Shown: positions 1-8,955 of the stretch, piece by piece | Numbering within the stretch: the first letter of the stretch is position 1 | How the letters are laid out: each line of letters starts with the position of its first letter | Assembly (NCBI RefSeq): GCF_023023025.1 | Contig: NZ_CP095481.1 | Location: 1,550,001 to 1,614,000, forward strand | Reading direction: 5' to 3' | Length of the DNA: 64,000 nt | Origin: Amycolatopsis sp. WQ 127309 | Lineage (GTDB): Bacteria; Actinomycetota; Actinomycetes; Mycobacteriales; Pseudonocardiaceae | Notes under the pieces: model-generated | Databases searched by the model: none | What the model was told of the DNA's origin: nothing | What the model saw: only the letters and a program-made list of their open reading frames with translations | Position numbers and translations under genes: made by a program

Positions 1-1462
1 AGACCTGTCCGTCGATCATCCAGACGCCGTTCTCCTGGACCATGGTGAAGGTGTCGTTCTCAGCCTGGCCGCCGTCGTAGACGACGTGCGCGGTGACCCG
101 GTTGGGCCCGACCTCCTTCACGCCGCTGGCGTTCACCGACTTGAACCGGCCCCAGAAGCGCGTGTAGGTCTCGTACGTCTGGCCGCGCGACGCCTTGAAG
201 TGGGCGGTCAGGAGCTTCCACGCCTCCGCCGGGTTGCCCGGGAGCAACTGGTAGTAGGAGTTGAGCGCGTCGGCGGCGTTCTTCGCGGACGCCACCGTCG
301 AAATCGTCGGTGACGTCGGCGGCGCCGAGGTCGACGGCGCCGACGTGGACGGGGGTGTCGGGGACGGCGAGGCCGAGGTGGGGGCCGAAGCCGACGTGGA
401 CGGCGCCGGCGAGGCCGGTGGGGCGGCGTTGTCCTGCGGCGGCTTCTGGCGCACGACCAGCAGGATCGCCACGACGACCGCGACGCACAGCAGCGCCGCG
501 CCCGCACCGACGGCGATCATGCCCTTGCGCGCGCCCGGCGACACCGCGGCGACCTCACCCGGCGGGGGCGGGATGACGGCCGAGGCCGGCATGGCGGCCG
601 GCGCCTCCGGGATCGTCGCCGCGAGCACGGCCTCCCCCGGCTCGTCGTCCGTCAGCAGCGCCCGCAGCTCCCGCTCGACCTCGTCCATCGACGGCCGCTC
701 GTCGGGTTCGGGGGCGAGCATCCGCAGCAGCAGCGGGGTCAGCCGCTCGGCCTTGACCGGCGGCTCGATCTCCCCGCTCGACGCCTTGTAGAGCAAGGCG
801 ATCGGGTTGTCCGAGGTGCCGTACGGCGTCGAGCCCTCGACGGCGGCGTACAGCGTGGCGCCGAGGGAGAAGACGTCGGCGGCGAAGCTCGCGTCCTCGC
901 CGCGGGCGATCTCGGGCGCGAGGTACGCGGGCGTTCCGGCGATCTCGCCGGTGGCGGTGAGCTTGACGTCACCGATCGCGCGGGAGATGCCGAAGTCGGT
1001 GATCTTCGCCGTGCCGTCGTCGGAGACCAGGATGTTGGCCGGCTTGACGTCGCGGTGGACGATCCCGACGCGGTGCGCGCCCGCCAGCGCGGAGCTGATC
1101 TGGGCGCCGACGCGGATGGCGTCGTCGACCGGAACCGGTTCCTCCTGGATCAGGACGGCGAAGCTCTTCGACGGCAGGTACTCCATCACCAGCCACGGCC
1201 GGTCCTCTTCCTCGAGGACGGCGAACACCGTGATCGCGTGGGAATGCTGCAACCGGGCCGCGATCCGCGCCTCGCGCATCGCGCGGTTCTTCGCTTCTTC
1301 GGTGCGGTCCTCGTCGTGGTCGTGCGGCAGCAGGAGTTCCTTGATCGCCACCGTGCGGTCGAGCCGCTCGTCCTGCGCGCGCCACACCGTGCCCATCGCG
1401 CCGCCGCCGATCGGCTCGATCAGCCGGTACCGATCGCGGATCCGGCGACTTTCCACGAGCAT
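1..1462 (-). CDS. Membrane Ser/Thr protein kinase (PknB type), 3' end cut by window edge
   Basis: An open frame runs from ATG 1462 to base 1 without a stop. The kinase domain covers about residues 10-270: glycine loop IGGGAMG near 18-24, Lys41 in the AIK motif, HRD at 136-138 (HRDVKPAN) and DFG at 156-158. A proline-rich juxtamembrane stretch is followed by one membrane helix near residues 312-334. After a Pro/Ala/Thr/Ser-rich linker comes an outside domain that looks NTF2-like (AWKLLTAHF, YTRFWGRF). This order is typical of actinobacterial sensor kinases that phosphorylate cytoplasmic targets. The ligand cannot be told. A GTG 24 bases upstream (1486) is an alternative start. The last residues and the stop lie outside the window. 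Confidence 0.93.
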   Translation of the reverse strand, partial: MLVESRRIRDRYRLIEPIGGGAMGTVWRAQDERLDRTVAIKELLLPHDHDEDRTEEAKNRAMREARIAARLQHSHAITVFAVLEEEDRPWLVMEYLPSKSFAVLIQEEPVPVDDAIRVGAQISSALAGAHRVGIVHRDVKPANILVSDDGTAKITDFGISRAIGDVKLTATGEIAGTPAYLAPEIARGEDASFAADVFSLGATLYAAVEGSTPYGTSDNPIALLYKASSGEIEPPVKAERLTPLLLRMLAPEPDERPSMDEVERELRALLTDDEPGEAVLAATIPEAPAAMPASAVIPPPPGEVAAVSPGARKGMIAVGAGAALLCVAVVVAILLVVRQKPPQDNAAPPASPAPSTSASAPTSASPSPTPPSTSAPSTSAPPTSPTISTVASAKNAADALNSYYQLLPGNPAEAWKLLTAHFKASRGQTYETYTRFWGRFKSVNASGVKEVGPNRVTAHVVYDGGQAENDTFTMVQENGVWMIDGQV

Positions 1463-1598
1463 CCACCATTCTCCGAAGCGGCCCACGAGATCCGGCCAGC
1501 ATGCCAGGCTCATCCGCCGACCGGTACCAACGTAACCGAAAACCTTGCGCGGACAGTGCAATCACGCACGTGGCGCTGCCCACCGTGTACCCGGAATC

Positions 1599-2399
1599 TT
1601 AACGAACAACCCCATGGGCACGATCAAGCGCGTCCACGATCTCCTTGCGCAGCCCGGCACCGACGGCGATCGTGGCCGTGGAATCGACCGAATGCTCGCT
1701 GCCGTCGCGGTCGACGACGGCGCCGCCGGCCTCGCGCACCAGCAGCACGCCGGCCATCGTGTCCCACGGTTTGTTGGCCAGAATCAGTGCTGCGTCGAGC
1801 TTTCCGTCCGCCACCCACGCCAGGTCGATCGCCGCGCTGCCGTACATCCTGATCTTCTGCGCCCGCGCGCCGAGGTCCGAAAGGAGCAACAGCCGGGCGC
1901 GGTTCTTCTCGTCCGCGAGTTCACCGATCGCGAAGTCACCCACGGCGATCATCGCGTCCGACATCTCGGTCGCGGCGGACGCGCGGACGCGCTCCCCGTT
2001 CGCGAACGCACCTTCACCTTCCGCGGCCGTGTAGGTGACGCCCAGATAGGGCAGCGTGATCGCCGCGACCGTGCTCTGCGTGCCGTCCACCAGCGCCAGG
2101 GAAATCCCGCACAGTGGAATCCCGCGGGCGAAGTTCGCGGTCCCGTCGATCGGGTCGAGCGCCCACCAGCGATCACCGCCGTCGCCGCTGTGCCCGCGCT
2201 CCTCGCCGAGGACGCCGATCTCCGGCGTCTCGGCGGCGAGGAACTCGCGCAGCGCGTCCTCGACCGCGGTGTCGACGTCGGTCACCAGGTCGCGATCACC
2301 TTTCGCGGAAACGGAAAAACTCGGGCGCGACCGGATGATCGCGGTCGCTTTCGCCACGGCTTCGCGCGCGACGTCCAGCAGTGCGGCATGCTCGCTCAT
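1599..2399 (-). CDS. Inositol monophosphatase family phosphatase
   Basis: This 266-residue protein has the usual IMPase length. It carries the metal-binding signatures GEE (LGEERGHSG), the WALDPIDGTANF motif and the C-terminal WDTMAGVLLVREAGG motif. Family members remove phosphate from inositol-1-phosphate, histidinol phosphate, fructose-1,6-bisphosphate or PAP, using Mg2+ in the cytoplasm; the substrate cannot be chosen from sequence. ATG 2399 was taken because the conserved family N-terminus (LLDVAREAV) starts just after it. The frame stays open far upstream, but that part is antisense to the creatininase-family gene. It diverges from that gene across only 27 bases, so the two promoters must overlap. 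A link to the neighbouring pteridine cluster is possible but unproved. Confidence 0.9.
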   Translation of the reverse strand: MSEHAALLDVAREAVAKATAIIRSRPSFSVSAKGDRDLVTDVDTAVEDALREFLAAETPEIGVLGEERGHSGDGGDRWWALDPIDGTANFARGIPLCGISLALVDGTQSTVAAITLPYLGVTYTAAEGEGAFANGERVRASAATEMSDAMIAVGDFAIGELADEKNRARLLLLSDLGARAQKIRMYGSAAIDLAWVADGKLDAALILANKPWDTMAGVLLVREAGGAVVDRDGSEHSVDSTATIAVGAGLRKEIVDALDRAHGVVR

Positions 2400-2426
2400 G
2401 CCACCAACATAGAGAAGGGGTGCGTC

Positions 2427-3125
2427 ATGACCGACCTGTTCCCGCTCGCGACCACGGCCGACGAGCAGCGGCGGCGGGCGGCGGTCGCGGTGCTGCCGGT
2501 CGGCAGCTTCGAGCAGCACGGCGCGCACCTGCCGCTGGTGACGGACACCGTCATCGCCGCGACGCTGGCCAAGGCCGTCGCCGACGCCTACCCCGTGCTG
2601 CACCTGCCGCCGCTCCCGATCTCCTGCTCGCACGAGCACGCCGCGTGGCCCGGCACGGTCAGCGTCTCGGCGCGCACGCTGCACGCCGTCGTCACCGACG
2701 TCGCGGACTCGCTCGAAGCGTCCGGCGTGGACCGGCTCGTGCTGGTCAACGGGCACGGCGGCAACTACGTACTGTCCAATGTGGTCCAGGAGTCGAAAGG
2801 GTCGATGGCGCTGTTCCCCGGCGTCGCGGACTGGCAGGCCGCGCACACCGCGGCCGGCCTGCGGACGTCGCTGGACGACGACATGCACGCGGGCGAGCTG
2901 GAGACGTCGATCCTGCTGCACGCGCACCCGCACCTGGTCCGGCCCGGCTACGAGACGGCCGACCACGTCACCGACCGCGAACACCTGCTGACGCTGGGCC
3001 TGCGGGCGTACACGGAGTCGGGCGTCGTCGGCCGGCCGTCGCTGGCGACCGCGGCGAAGGGGCACGTCGTGCTGGACACGCTGGTCCAGCGCTTCGCCGC
3101 GGTGCTGGAGGTGTTAAGCGCCTGA
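2427..3125 (+). CDS. Creatininase-family amidohydrolase, candidate FAPy deformylase (ArfB-like)
   Basis: This 232-residue protein has the creatininase fold signature: Glu29 and His31 in GSFEQHGAH, Asp40 in VTDT, then VNGHGGN and the HAGELETS motif, which supply the two-metal site. The family includes creatininase, the mycofactocin protein MftE and archaeal ArfB. ArfB removes the formyl group from FAPy, the first GTP product in archaeal flavin and F420 synthesis. The convergent neighbour is a GTP cyclohydrolase II of the type expected to stop at FAPy, so deformylation is an attractive role; this is inference. The 3' end overlaps that gene by 12 bases. Codon 230 is TTA (3114-3116), a rare codon that is also the complement of the neighbour's TAA stop. 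Confidence 0.85.
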   Translation: MTDLFPLATTADEQRRRAAVAVLPVGSFEQHGAHLPLVTDTVIAATLAKAVADAYPVLHLPPLPISCSHEHAAWPGTVSVSARTLHAVVTDVADSLEASGVDRLVLVNGHGGNYVLSNVVQESKGSMALFPGVADWQAAHTAAGLRTSLDDDMHAGELETSILLHAHPHLVRPGYETADHVTDREHLLTLGLRAYTESGVVGRPSLATAAKGHVVLDTLVQRFAAVLEVLSA

Positions 3126-3752
3126 CAGGTGCGGGAGCAGGTGGTCCATCCGCTCGGCCTTCGTCCGGAGGTAGCGGAGGCTCTCCGGATTCGGCGGAAC
3201 CAGCAGTGGAACCAGCTCGCTGATGCGGATTCCGTAGCGGGTGAGCTGGTTGGCCTTTTCCGGGTTGTTCGACAGCAGCCGCACCGAGCGGACACCGAGG
3301 TCCTGCAGGATGCCCGCCGCCGAGTGGTAGTCGCGGGCGTCGATCGGCAGGCCGAGGGCCACGTTCGCGTCGACCGTGTCGAGGCCTTCGTCCTGCAGGC
3401 GCATCGCCTTGAGCTTGGCCAGCAGGCCGATCCCGCGGCCCTCGTGGCCCTGGACGTAGATCAGCACGCCGGCGCCCTCTTCGACGATCCGGTCCAGGGC
3501 CGCCGCCAGCTGGTCGCCGCATTCGCAGTGCGTCGAGGCGAAGACGTCCCCGGTCAGGCACTCGCTGTGGACGCGGGTGAGCGTCCCGAGCTCGGTGATC
3601 TCGCCGTGGACCAGCGCGACCTGCTCGGTGCCGGTCCGGTCGAGGTAGCCGACCGCGCGGAAGGTCCCGTGCCGCGTCGGCAGCCGGGTGTCGACCACCC
3701 GCTCGACCACGGCCCGGTGCGGCAGGTTTTCGACGGCTTCGCTTGCGGTCAT
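3114..3752 (-). CDS. GTP cyclohydrolase II homologue with Met at the catalytic Tyr position
   Basis: This 212-residue, single-domain protein has no DHBP synthase half. The zinc ligands are Cys65, Cys76 and Cys78 ([15 protein letters not shown]). GTP-binding motifs follow: GHEGRGIGL (102-110), [12 protein letters not shown] and LLSNNPEK. In normal RibA a Tyr lies in the motif RAYxLQD; here it reads KAMRLQD with Met117. From memory of published work on Streptomyces coelicolor, the paralogue SCO6655 has Met at this position and releases FAPy, the formyl-retaining intermediate, while Tyr-bearing paralogues complete the reaction. This gene is therefore probably not the housekeeping ribA. Its ATG overlaps the stop of the upstream UPF0104 gene by 4 bases, so the two are translationally coupled. 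Confidence 0.93.
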   Translation of the reverse strand: MTASEAVENLPHRAVVERVVDTRLPTRHGTFRAVGYLDRTGTEQVALVHGEITELGTLTRVHSECLTGDVFASTHCECGDQLAAALDRIVEEGAGVLIYVQGHEGRGIGLLAKLKAMRLQDEGLDTVDANVALGLPIDARDYHSAAGILQDLGVRSVRLLSNNPEKANQLTRYGIRISELVPLLVPPNPESLRYLRTKAERMDHLLPHLSGA

Positions 3753-4768
3753 GACTTCAATCCCATCTCCGATTCGACAGGAACGTCGGCCGCCGTGCGC
3801 GGGGCGGGGACGGTTCCGGCGTGCGGAGCGCGGGCCAGGCGGAACCCGGCGATGCTCCGGACGAGCAGGACACCGGCGCCGGGCAGGCTCGCGACCAGCG
3901 AGAGCACGCCGTAGACGACGGCGACGGTGACACCTTGGGCGGCGCCGAGGCCGGCCGCGCCGAAGAGCAGGGCGCAGACGCCTTCGCGCGGGCCGAAGCC
4001 ACCGACGTTGAGCGGGAGACCCATCGCGAGCAGCGCGAGGATCATCAGGGGCAGCAGCTGCCCGACCGGCGCATCCACCCCGGCGACGCGGGCGGCGACG
4101 ACGAACAGGGCCAGGTGCCCGGCCAGCGTCGCGACCGACAGGAAGCCGACGGCGGGCCACGTCTCGCGGGTCAGCAGGCCCAGGCGGACGTCGGCGAGCG
4201 TGGCGGCGAAGCCGCGGCGCACCTTCGACGGGCTGTGGATCCAGCGGCCGCCGAGCGTCCGGCCGATCACCGCGGCGGCGACCGCGAGCAGCACCACGAC
4301 GACCCCGCAGAGCGTCACGACCTGGCGGAACGCGCCCGGCACGACCCCCGGCCAGGCCAGCACGACGGTGACGGCGGAGCCGATCAGGACGACCTGCCCG
4401 GCGGTGCGTTCGAGGACGACGGCGCGCACGCCGCGCGGCACGTCGCCGGACTCGCGGCCGTGCTGGACCGCGCGGTGGACGTCGCCGAGGACGCCCGCGG
4501 GCAGCACGCCGTTGAGGAACAGCGCGCGGTAGTAGTCGCCGACCGCGGTCCGCAGCGAAAGCCGCAGGCCGAGCCGGGTGGCGACGATCTGCCAGCGGCC
4601 CGCGCTGAACAGCGTCGTCGCGAAGCCGATGCCGAGCGCGGCCACCACGCCGACGGTGTCGATCCGGCCGAGGCCGTCGAGGAAGGCACCGCTGCCGAGC
4701 TGCCAGACGAGCACGGCGAGGATGCCGACGGCGCCGAGGATGCGCAGCCAGGCCAGCGCGCGCTTCAC
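3749..4768 (-). CDS. Lysylphosphatidylglycerol synthase/UPF0104-type integral membrane protein
   Basis: This 339-residue protein starts at GTG 4768 and has about eight hydrophobic helices. It carries family hallmarks [15 protein letters not shown] and [14 protein letters not shown]. It lacks the soluble C-terminal aminoacyl-transfer domain of MprF, so it corresponds only to the membrane flippase-like half. Such proteins often stand next to glycosyltransferases and are thought to move or modify lipid-linked products; the substrate here is unknown. It overlaps both neighbours by 4 bases (methyltransferase upstream, cyclohydrolase downstream). The last 35 or so residues are a hydrophilic tail. 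Membership in this operon suggests that the pathway product is membrane-bound or exported. Confidence 0.85.
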   Translation of the reverse strand: MKRALAWLRILGAVGILAVLVWQLGSGAFLDGLGRIDTVGVVAALGIGFATTLFSAGRWQIVATRLGLRLSLRTAVGDYYRALFLNGVLPAGVLGDVHRAVQHGRESGDVPRGVRAVVLERTAGQVVLIGSAVTVVLAWPGVVPGAFRQVVTLCGVVVVLLAVAAAVIGRTLGGRWIHSPSKVRRGFAATLADVRLGLLTRETWPAVGFLSVATLAGHLALFVVAARVAGVDAPVGQLLPLMILALLAMGLPLNVGGFGPREGVCALLFGAAGLGAAQGVTVAVVYGVLSLVASLPGAGVLLVRSIAGFRLARAPHAGTVPAPRTAADVPVESEMGLKS

Positions 4769-5595
4769 GCCGCCACCTCCAGGCTCGGCGGCAGGACCAG
4801 CAGGTCGCCGTGGTGGATCACCGCGTGCAGCTCGCCGGCCTGCGCCATCTCCAGCCGGCGCTGCAGGTAGACGTCGGCGGCCGGGAGCAGGTCCGGGACC
4901 TGTTCGACAGCGGCGCCGACCCAGCCGCGCAGCCACTCGGCCTGCAGTTCGGCCTGGCCGGGGCCGAGGCGCCAGGCGCTGGCCGCGCGGACCACGGTCG
5001 CGCCGAGCCGGCCGAACGCGGTCGCGGCGACGTCCAGCGCGGCCGGGCCGAGCAGGCGGCGGCCGGCGGTGATCCGGCGCTGGTGGGCGTTGAACGCGGC
5101 GGCGATCTCGTCGTCGAGCGGGTCGGCGGGCGACAGCTCGACGCGGCCGTCCACCGAGAGCATCAGCAGCGCCGCGCAGCCGGCCCCGACGATCGCGCCG
5201 GCCAGCGCCGTGACCTCGTCCTTGGTCAGCAGGTCGAGCAGCGCGGACGCGGTGACCAGCGACGTCCCGGCGAGGTCCGGCGCGCGCAACGCCGTGACGT
5301 CGCGCTGCTCGGTGACGACGTCGACGGGGCTGCCGTCGAGCGCGGTCCGCGGCAGGCCCGCCTGGGCGTGGGCGAGCAGGGCGGTGTCGCGGTCGTGCAG
5401 GATCCAGTGCTGGGTGCCGGGCAGGCGCGCGGCCAGCCAGCGGCCGAGCGAGCCGGTGCCGCAGCCGAGGTCGCGGATGACGACGTCTTCGTCTTCCGGC
5501 AGGTAGTCCCGCAGCGGTTCGAGCAGCTGGGGTGCGCGGGCCGCCGCGTCAGCGGGCTCCCGCAGGCTCAGCCACTCGGGCGAATAGGTACTCAT
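4765..5595 (-). CDS. Class I SAM-dependent methyltransferase
   Basis: This 276-residue protein has a Rossmann methyltransferase core. Motif I is [14 protein letters not shown] near residues 43-56, a likely motif II acid lies in WILHDRD, and later segments fit strands 4 and 5 ([22 protein letters not shown]). The acceptor cannot be predicted. The start ATG 5595 overlaps the glycosyltransferase stop, and its stop overlaps the GTG of the UPF0104 gene, both by 4 bases. It is thus the third gene of a tightly coupled set running from the PTPS homologue to the cyclohydrolase. Small-molecule methylation of a pteridine or sugar product fits this context, but that is inference. Confidence 0.85.
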   Translation of the reverse strand: MSTYSPEWLSLREPADAAARAPQLLEPLRDYLPEDEDVVIRDLGCGTGSLGRWLAARLPGTQHWILHDRDTALLAHAQAGLPRTALDGSPVDVVTEQRDVTALRAPDLAGTSLVTASALLDLLTKDEVTALAGAIVGAGCAALLMLSVDGRVELSPADPLDDEIAAAFNAHQRRITAGRRLLGPAALDVAATAFGRLGATVVRAASAWRLGPGQAELQAEWLRGWVGAAVEQVPDLLPAADVYLQRRLEMAQAGELHAVIHHGDLLVLPPSLEVAA

Positions 5596-6659
5596 GCGGC
5601 GGCCTCCTGCCGCTGCAGCACCTCGGCGATCCGGCGCGCGGTGGCGTCCCAGCCGGTCAGCGTCTCGCGGCGCAGCTGCGCCGACGTGCGCAAACGCTTG
5701 CGCAGGTCGGCTTCGGTCAGCCAGCGGCGCAGCGCGGCCCCGAGCGCTTCGACGTCGTCGCCCGGCACGAGCATCCCGGGCACCGAGCCGTCCGGCGCGA
5801 CGCCGACGGTGTCGGGCAGCGCGTCGACGTCGGTGGTCAGCACCGGCACGCCGCGGGAGAGGGCCTCGGTGACGACCATGCCGAACGTCTCGGCGCGCGA
5901 AGGCAGCACGAGCAGGTCGGCGGAGTGGTAGGTCGCGGCGAGCGCCGGGCCGGTCCGCGGGCCGGTGAGGGTGAACCGGGCGCCGAGGCGGTGCTCGCGC
6001 AGCCGCTCGACGTACTTCGTCTCCCGGCGGATCCCACCGACGCATTCGCAGGTCCAGCGCAGGTCGGCGACGGTTTCGAGGGCCTGGGCGAGCACGCCCT
6101 GGCCCTTGCGCGGGGTCACGTTGGCCACGCAGACCAGGCGCGACATGCCGTCGGTGCCGATCGACAGCGGCGCCGGGTCGACCCCGGGCGTCACGGCGTG
6201 GACGCGGTGCGGGGCCAGGCCGTGGTGGCGGATCAGCCGCCGCGCCGCCCACTCGCTGGTCGCGACGACCGAGCTCGCGGCGTGCAGCGTCTCGCGCTCC
6301 AGCGCGTCCAGCTCGGCGGCGAGCGCGGGCGGCAGGCCGGTCTCGTCGGCCAGCGGCAGGTGCACCAGGACCGACAGCGACAGGCGACGCGCCTGCGGGA
6401 CGATCACCTCGGGCACACCGCACGCGACCAGGCCGTCGAGCAGCACGGCGGACCCGGTGGGCAGCGCCGCGAGCAGGTGGCCGAGGACCGCGCGCGCCTC
6501 GGTGTCCGGCCGCGGCCAGCTGCCGCTGACGGCGATCTCGTGGACGTCGAGGCCGGCCGCGGTGAGGCCGTCGCACATCCGGCGGTCGTAGGTGTTGCCG
6601 CCGCTCGGGACGGCCGGGTCGTCGACGTCGCCGGGCAGGATGACGTAGAGGGCGTTCAC
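5592..6659 (-). CDS. GT4-family glycosyltransferase
   Basis: This 355-residue GT-B enzyme has an N-terminal acceptor domain opening with a [10 protein letters not shown] loop. The C-terminal nucleotide-sugar domain contains [29 protein letters not shown] (the E-x7-E type motif) and [14 protein letters not shown]. There is no membrane helix. It should transfer a sugar from an NDP- or GDP-sugar with retention, on the cytoplasmic side. ATG 6659 overlaps the stop of the PTPS homologue, and its own stop overlaps the methyltransferase start. Its position among pterin-type genes suggests that the cluster product is glycosylated. Confidence 0.88.
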   Translation of the reverse strand: MNALYVILPGDVDDPAVPSGGNTYDRRMCDGLTAAGLDVHEIAVSGSWPRPDTEARAVLGHLLAALPTGSAVLLDGLVACGVPEVIVPQARRLSLSVLVHLPLADETGLPPALAAELDALERETLHAASSVVATSEWAARRLIRHHGLAPHRVHAVTPGVDPAPLSIGTDGMSRLVCVANVTPRKGQGVLAQALETVADLRWTCECVGGIRRETKYVERLREHRLGARFTLTGPRTGPALAATYHSADLLVLPSRAETFGMVVTEALSRGVPVLTTDVDALPDTVGVAPDGSVPGMLVPGDDVEALGAALRRWLTEADLRKRLRTSAQLRRETLTGWDATARRIAEVLQRQEAAA

Positions 6660-7054
6660 AGCGCACGCTCGTAACTCGCCCAGGCGACGTGCGATTCCTT
6701 CAGCGAGACGGTGATGCCTTCGAGCCCGCGCGCGCCTTCGCCGAGGCGGCCGGCGTGGATCGCGTCGGCGAGGCGGTCGGCGACGACCTTCGCGAGGAAC
6801 TCGGTCGAGGTGTTGATGCCCTTGAACACCGGCTCGTCGTCGAGGTTGCGGTAGTTCAGGTCGCTCAGCACCGCCCCGAGCTCTTCCGTGGCCTTGCCGA
6901 TGTCGACGACGATGTTGTCCTCGTCGAGGTCGGTCCGGCGGAAGGTGGCATCCACCACGAAGGTCGCGCCGTGCAGGCGTTGCGCGGGTCCGAAGACTTC
7001 TCCGCGGAAGCTGTGGGCGACCATCACGTGGTCACGGACGGTGATGCTGAACAC
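6656..7054 (-). CDS. 6-pyruvoyl-tetrahydropterin synthase/QueD homologue with altered active site
   Basis: This 132-residue protein has the tunnelling (T-fold) pattern of PTPS/QueD. GTG 7054 was chosen because a GGAGG lies five bases upstream; TTG 7057 is possible. Compared with the family, one zinc His is kept (His14, AHSF), and so are the first His of the HGH motif (His28) and the substrate Glu (Glu120 in KESH). The second HGH histidine is Ala30, the catalytic Asp-His pair before NLD reads Asn67-Tyr68, and no active-site Cys is seen near the N-terminus. It may bind a pteridine or catalyse a different step. It is the first gene of the four coupled genes leading to the GCH II homologue. Confidence 0.82.
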   Translation of the reverse strand: MFSITVRDHVMVAHSFRGEVFGPAQRLHGATFVVDATFRRTDLDEDNIVVDIGKATEELGAVLSDLNYRNLDDEPVFKGINTSTEFLAKVVADRLADAIHAGRLGEGARGLEGITVSLKESHVAWASYERAL

Positions 7055-7086
7055 CAAGACCTCCGATGCGTTCGGGGTGGACGTGG

Positions 7087-8043
7087 TTACTGCGGCTGAT
7101 ACATGACACGGAGGCAGCGGGCGGAAAGTTCATTCGTGGCCAACCGGGGTAACACCGACGGCAGGTCGTCAAACGCGCATTCGCCGTTGACCAGCGCCTC
7201 GAACGCCGGATCGGCCAGAAGATCGAGAGCGACGCCGAGCCGCTGCGCGTAGTCGCGGTCCGGGCGCGCGACCGTGCCGACCTGGCTGCTGCGGATCGTC
7301 AGCCGTCGCGAGTGGAAGTTCTCGCCGAGCGGCACGCTGACCTTCCGGTCGCCGTACCAGGACAGCTCGACGACCTCGCCCTCCGGCGCGAGCAGCTCCA
7401 GCGCCTTAGCGAGGCCGGCTTCGGACGCGCTCGCGTGGACGATGAGGTCGCAGTCGCCCAGCGCCGCTTCCGGTGTCGCGAAGCCGACGCCGAGTGCGTC
7501 GGCGATCTCTTTCTGCCGCGGGTCGACGTCGATGAGCTGCACGCGCGTCGCGGGGAAGCCGTTGAGCAGTTTCGCGACGCTGGCGCCGACCATCCCGGCG
7601 CCGATCACGGCGATCCGGTCACCGAGCCGCGGCCGCGCGTCCCACACGGCGTTGACCGCGGTCTCGACGGTGCCGGCGAGGATCGCGCGGCCGGGCGGGA
7701 CGTTGTCGGGCACGAGGGTCACCGCGCTCACCGGGACGACGTACGCGGTCTGGTGCGGGTAGAGGCAGAAGACGGTCTTGCCCCGGAGCTCGCCGGTTTC
7801 GACGACGCCGACGTTGAGGTAGCCGTACTTCACCGGGCCGGGGAACTCGCCGTCCTGGAACGGCGCGCGCATGACGTCGTACTGGCTCGCCGGGACGCCG
7901 CCGCGGAACACGAGGGTCTCGGTGCCGCGCGAGACGCCCGAACACAGCGTGCGCACAAGGACTTCGCCCGGTCCGGGGTCGCGCAGCGTCACGGGCCGGA
8001 TCTCGCCTTCGCCCGGCTTTTGAACCCAGAAAGCGCGTTCCAC
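7087..8043 (-). CDS. Zinc-binding dehydrogenase-like (BchC/threonine dehydrogenase-type MDR) oxidoreductase
   Basis: This 318-residue medium-chain dehydrogenase-like protein starts at GTG 8043 with AGGAG six bases upstream. The N-terminal GroES-like part has the SGVSRGTE loop known from BchC-like members. The Rossmann part has [15 protein letters not shown], with an acidic NAD-type end of strand two (LIDVDPRQ). The classical structural-zinc Cys cluster is absent. It probably oxidises or reduces an alcohol of the pathway product. It lies 32 bases upstream of the PTPS homologue on the same strand and is likely the first gene of the operon. Codon 298 is TTA (7150-7152), so bldA-type control is possible. 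Confidence 0.82.
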   Translation of the reverse strand: MERAFWVQKPGEGEIRPVTLRDPGPGEVLVRTLCSGVSRGTETLVFRGGVPASQYDVMRAPFQDGEFPGPVKYGYLNVGVVETGELRGKTVFCLYPHQTAYVVPVSAVTLVPDNVPPGRAILAGTVETAVNAVWDARPRLGDRIAVIGAGMVGASVAKLLNGFPATRVQLIDVDPRQKEIADALGVGFATPEAALGDCDLIVHASASEAGLAKALELLAPEGEVVELSWYGDRKVSVPLGENFHSRRLTIRSSQVGTVARPDRDYAQRLGVALDLLADPAFEALVNGECAFDDLPSVLPRLATNELSARCLRVMYQPQ

Positions 8044-8089
8044 GTGTTTCTCCTAGCAGGCGACCGGAGGCTGGTGTCGCCGCCACCCT

Positions 8090-8872
8090 ATGAGCAAATT
8101 CGCGGAGCGGACGATGATCAAGCACGGACTTCTCCTACGCGCGGCGGTGCCGGCGTGGGTGCTCACCGCCGGGGCCGTCGCCGGTGGCCTCGCGCCGATC
8201 GCCTGGGCGACCGGGCTCGTGTTCGGCCTCGCGCTGGTGCTGCTGACGGGCTGGGGCCTGCGACGAACCGGCCGCGGGGGCTTCGGTCCGGCGGACTGGA
8301 TCACCTTCGCCCGGGCGACGCTCGTCGGCTCCGCCGCGGAACTGATCGCGGACGCCCACCAGCCGATCGCGTGGCTGGTCGCGCTGATCGCCGTCGCCCT
8401 GGCCCTGGACGGCGTCGACGGCCAGGTCGCCCGCCGCACCGGGACGACGTCGGAGTTCGGCGCGCGCTTCGACATGGAGGTCGACGCGTTCCTGATCCTG
8501 CTGCTGTGCGTCCAGGTGTCGGAGAAGCTCGGCCTGTGGGTGCTGGCGATCGGCCTGATGCGCTACGCGTTCGTCGCGGCGTCGTGGGCGATGCCGTGGC
8601 TGACGGCGCCGCTGTACCCGAGCATGGCCCGCAAGACGGTGGCCGCGGTCCAGGGCGTGGTCTTGGTGGTCGCGGTGTCGGAGATCCTGCCGGTGGCGTG
8701 GACGTTCGCGGCGGTGGTCTTCGCGCTGACGTCGCTGGTCTGGTCGTTCGGCCGCGACGTCGTCTGGCTGGCCCGGACGCGCGTCCAGGCGGCGAGCCCG
8801 GCCCCGATCGTGGTCCTCACCCGCCGCCTCGGCCACGGCACCGCGCTGCCGGGCCACAACCAGGCCGCTTAG
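8090..8872 (+). CDS. CDP-alcohol phosphatidyltransferase family membrane enzyme
   Basis: This 260-residue membrane protein has about six helices and a perfect family motif D-x2-DG-x2-AR-x8-G-x3-D-x3-D, with Asp107, Asp110, Asp128 and Asp132 (LDGVDGQVAR then FGARFDMEVD). Such enzymes replace CMP of a CDP-alcohol, usually CDP-diacylglycerol, with another alcohol. An ATG 24 bases downstream (8114) is an alternative start. It diverges from the dehydrogenase across 46 bases and belongs by position to the pteridine cluster. Together with the UPF0104 protein and the glycosyltransferase it suggests a lipid-attached or phospho-alcohol-linked product; that is inference. Confidence 0.85.
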   Translation: MSKFAERTMIKHGLLLRAAVPAWVLTAGAVAGGLAPIAWATGLVFGLALVLLTGWGLRRTGRGGFGPADWITFARATLVGSAAELIADAHQPIAWLVALIAVALALDGVDGQVARRTGTTSEFGARFDMEVDAFLILLLCVQVSEKLGLWVLAIGLMRYAFVAASWAMPWLTAPLYPSMARKTVAAVQGVVLVVAVSEILPVAWTFAAVVFALTSLVWSFGRDVVWLARTRVQAASPAPIVVLTRRLGHGTALPGHNQAA

Positions 8873-8881
8873 CCGCTGGTT

Positions 8882-8944
8882 CCAAGTCCGTGAATGCCAC
8901 ATTGAGGGACATAGCGTCCCTCAATGTGGCATTCACGGACTTGG
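8882..8944. repeat. Perfect palindrome, REP-like family (copy 1)
   Basis: Two 29-base arms match perfectly around a 5-base loop (ATAGC). The outer core reads CCGTGAATGCCAC and the inner arm ends in GAGGGAC. It lies between two convergent genes and can fold on either strand, so it may terminate both. It lacks a T-tract. Near copies are at 40366 and 63393, and a cousin with the same outer core is at 23849. Confidence 0.9.
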
Positions 8945-8955
8945 GCGAACCCGGG

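Noticed and set aside
2427..3125. Mycofactocin peptidase MftE
   Set aside because: No mft precursor peptide, radical SAM or chaperone gene is nearby, and the neighbours point to a GTP-derived pathway.
3114..3752. Housekeeping riboflavin ribA
   Set aside because: The catalytic Tyr is Met, no other rib gene is near and the gene lies in a special operon.
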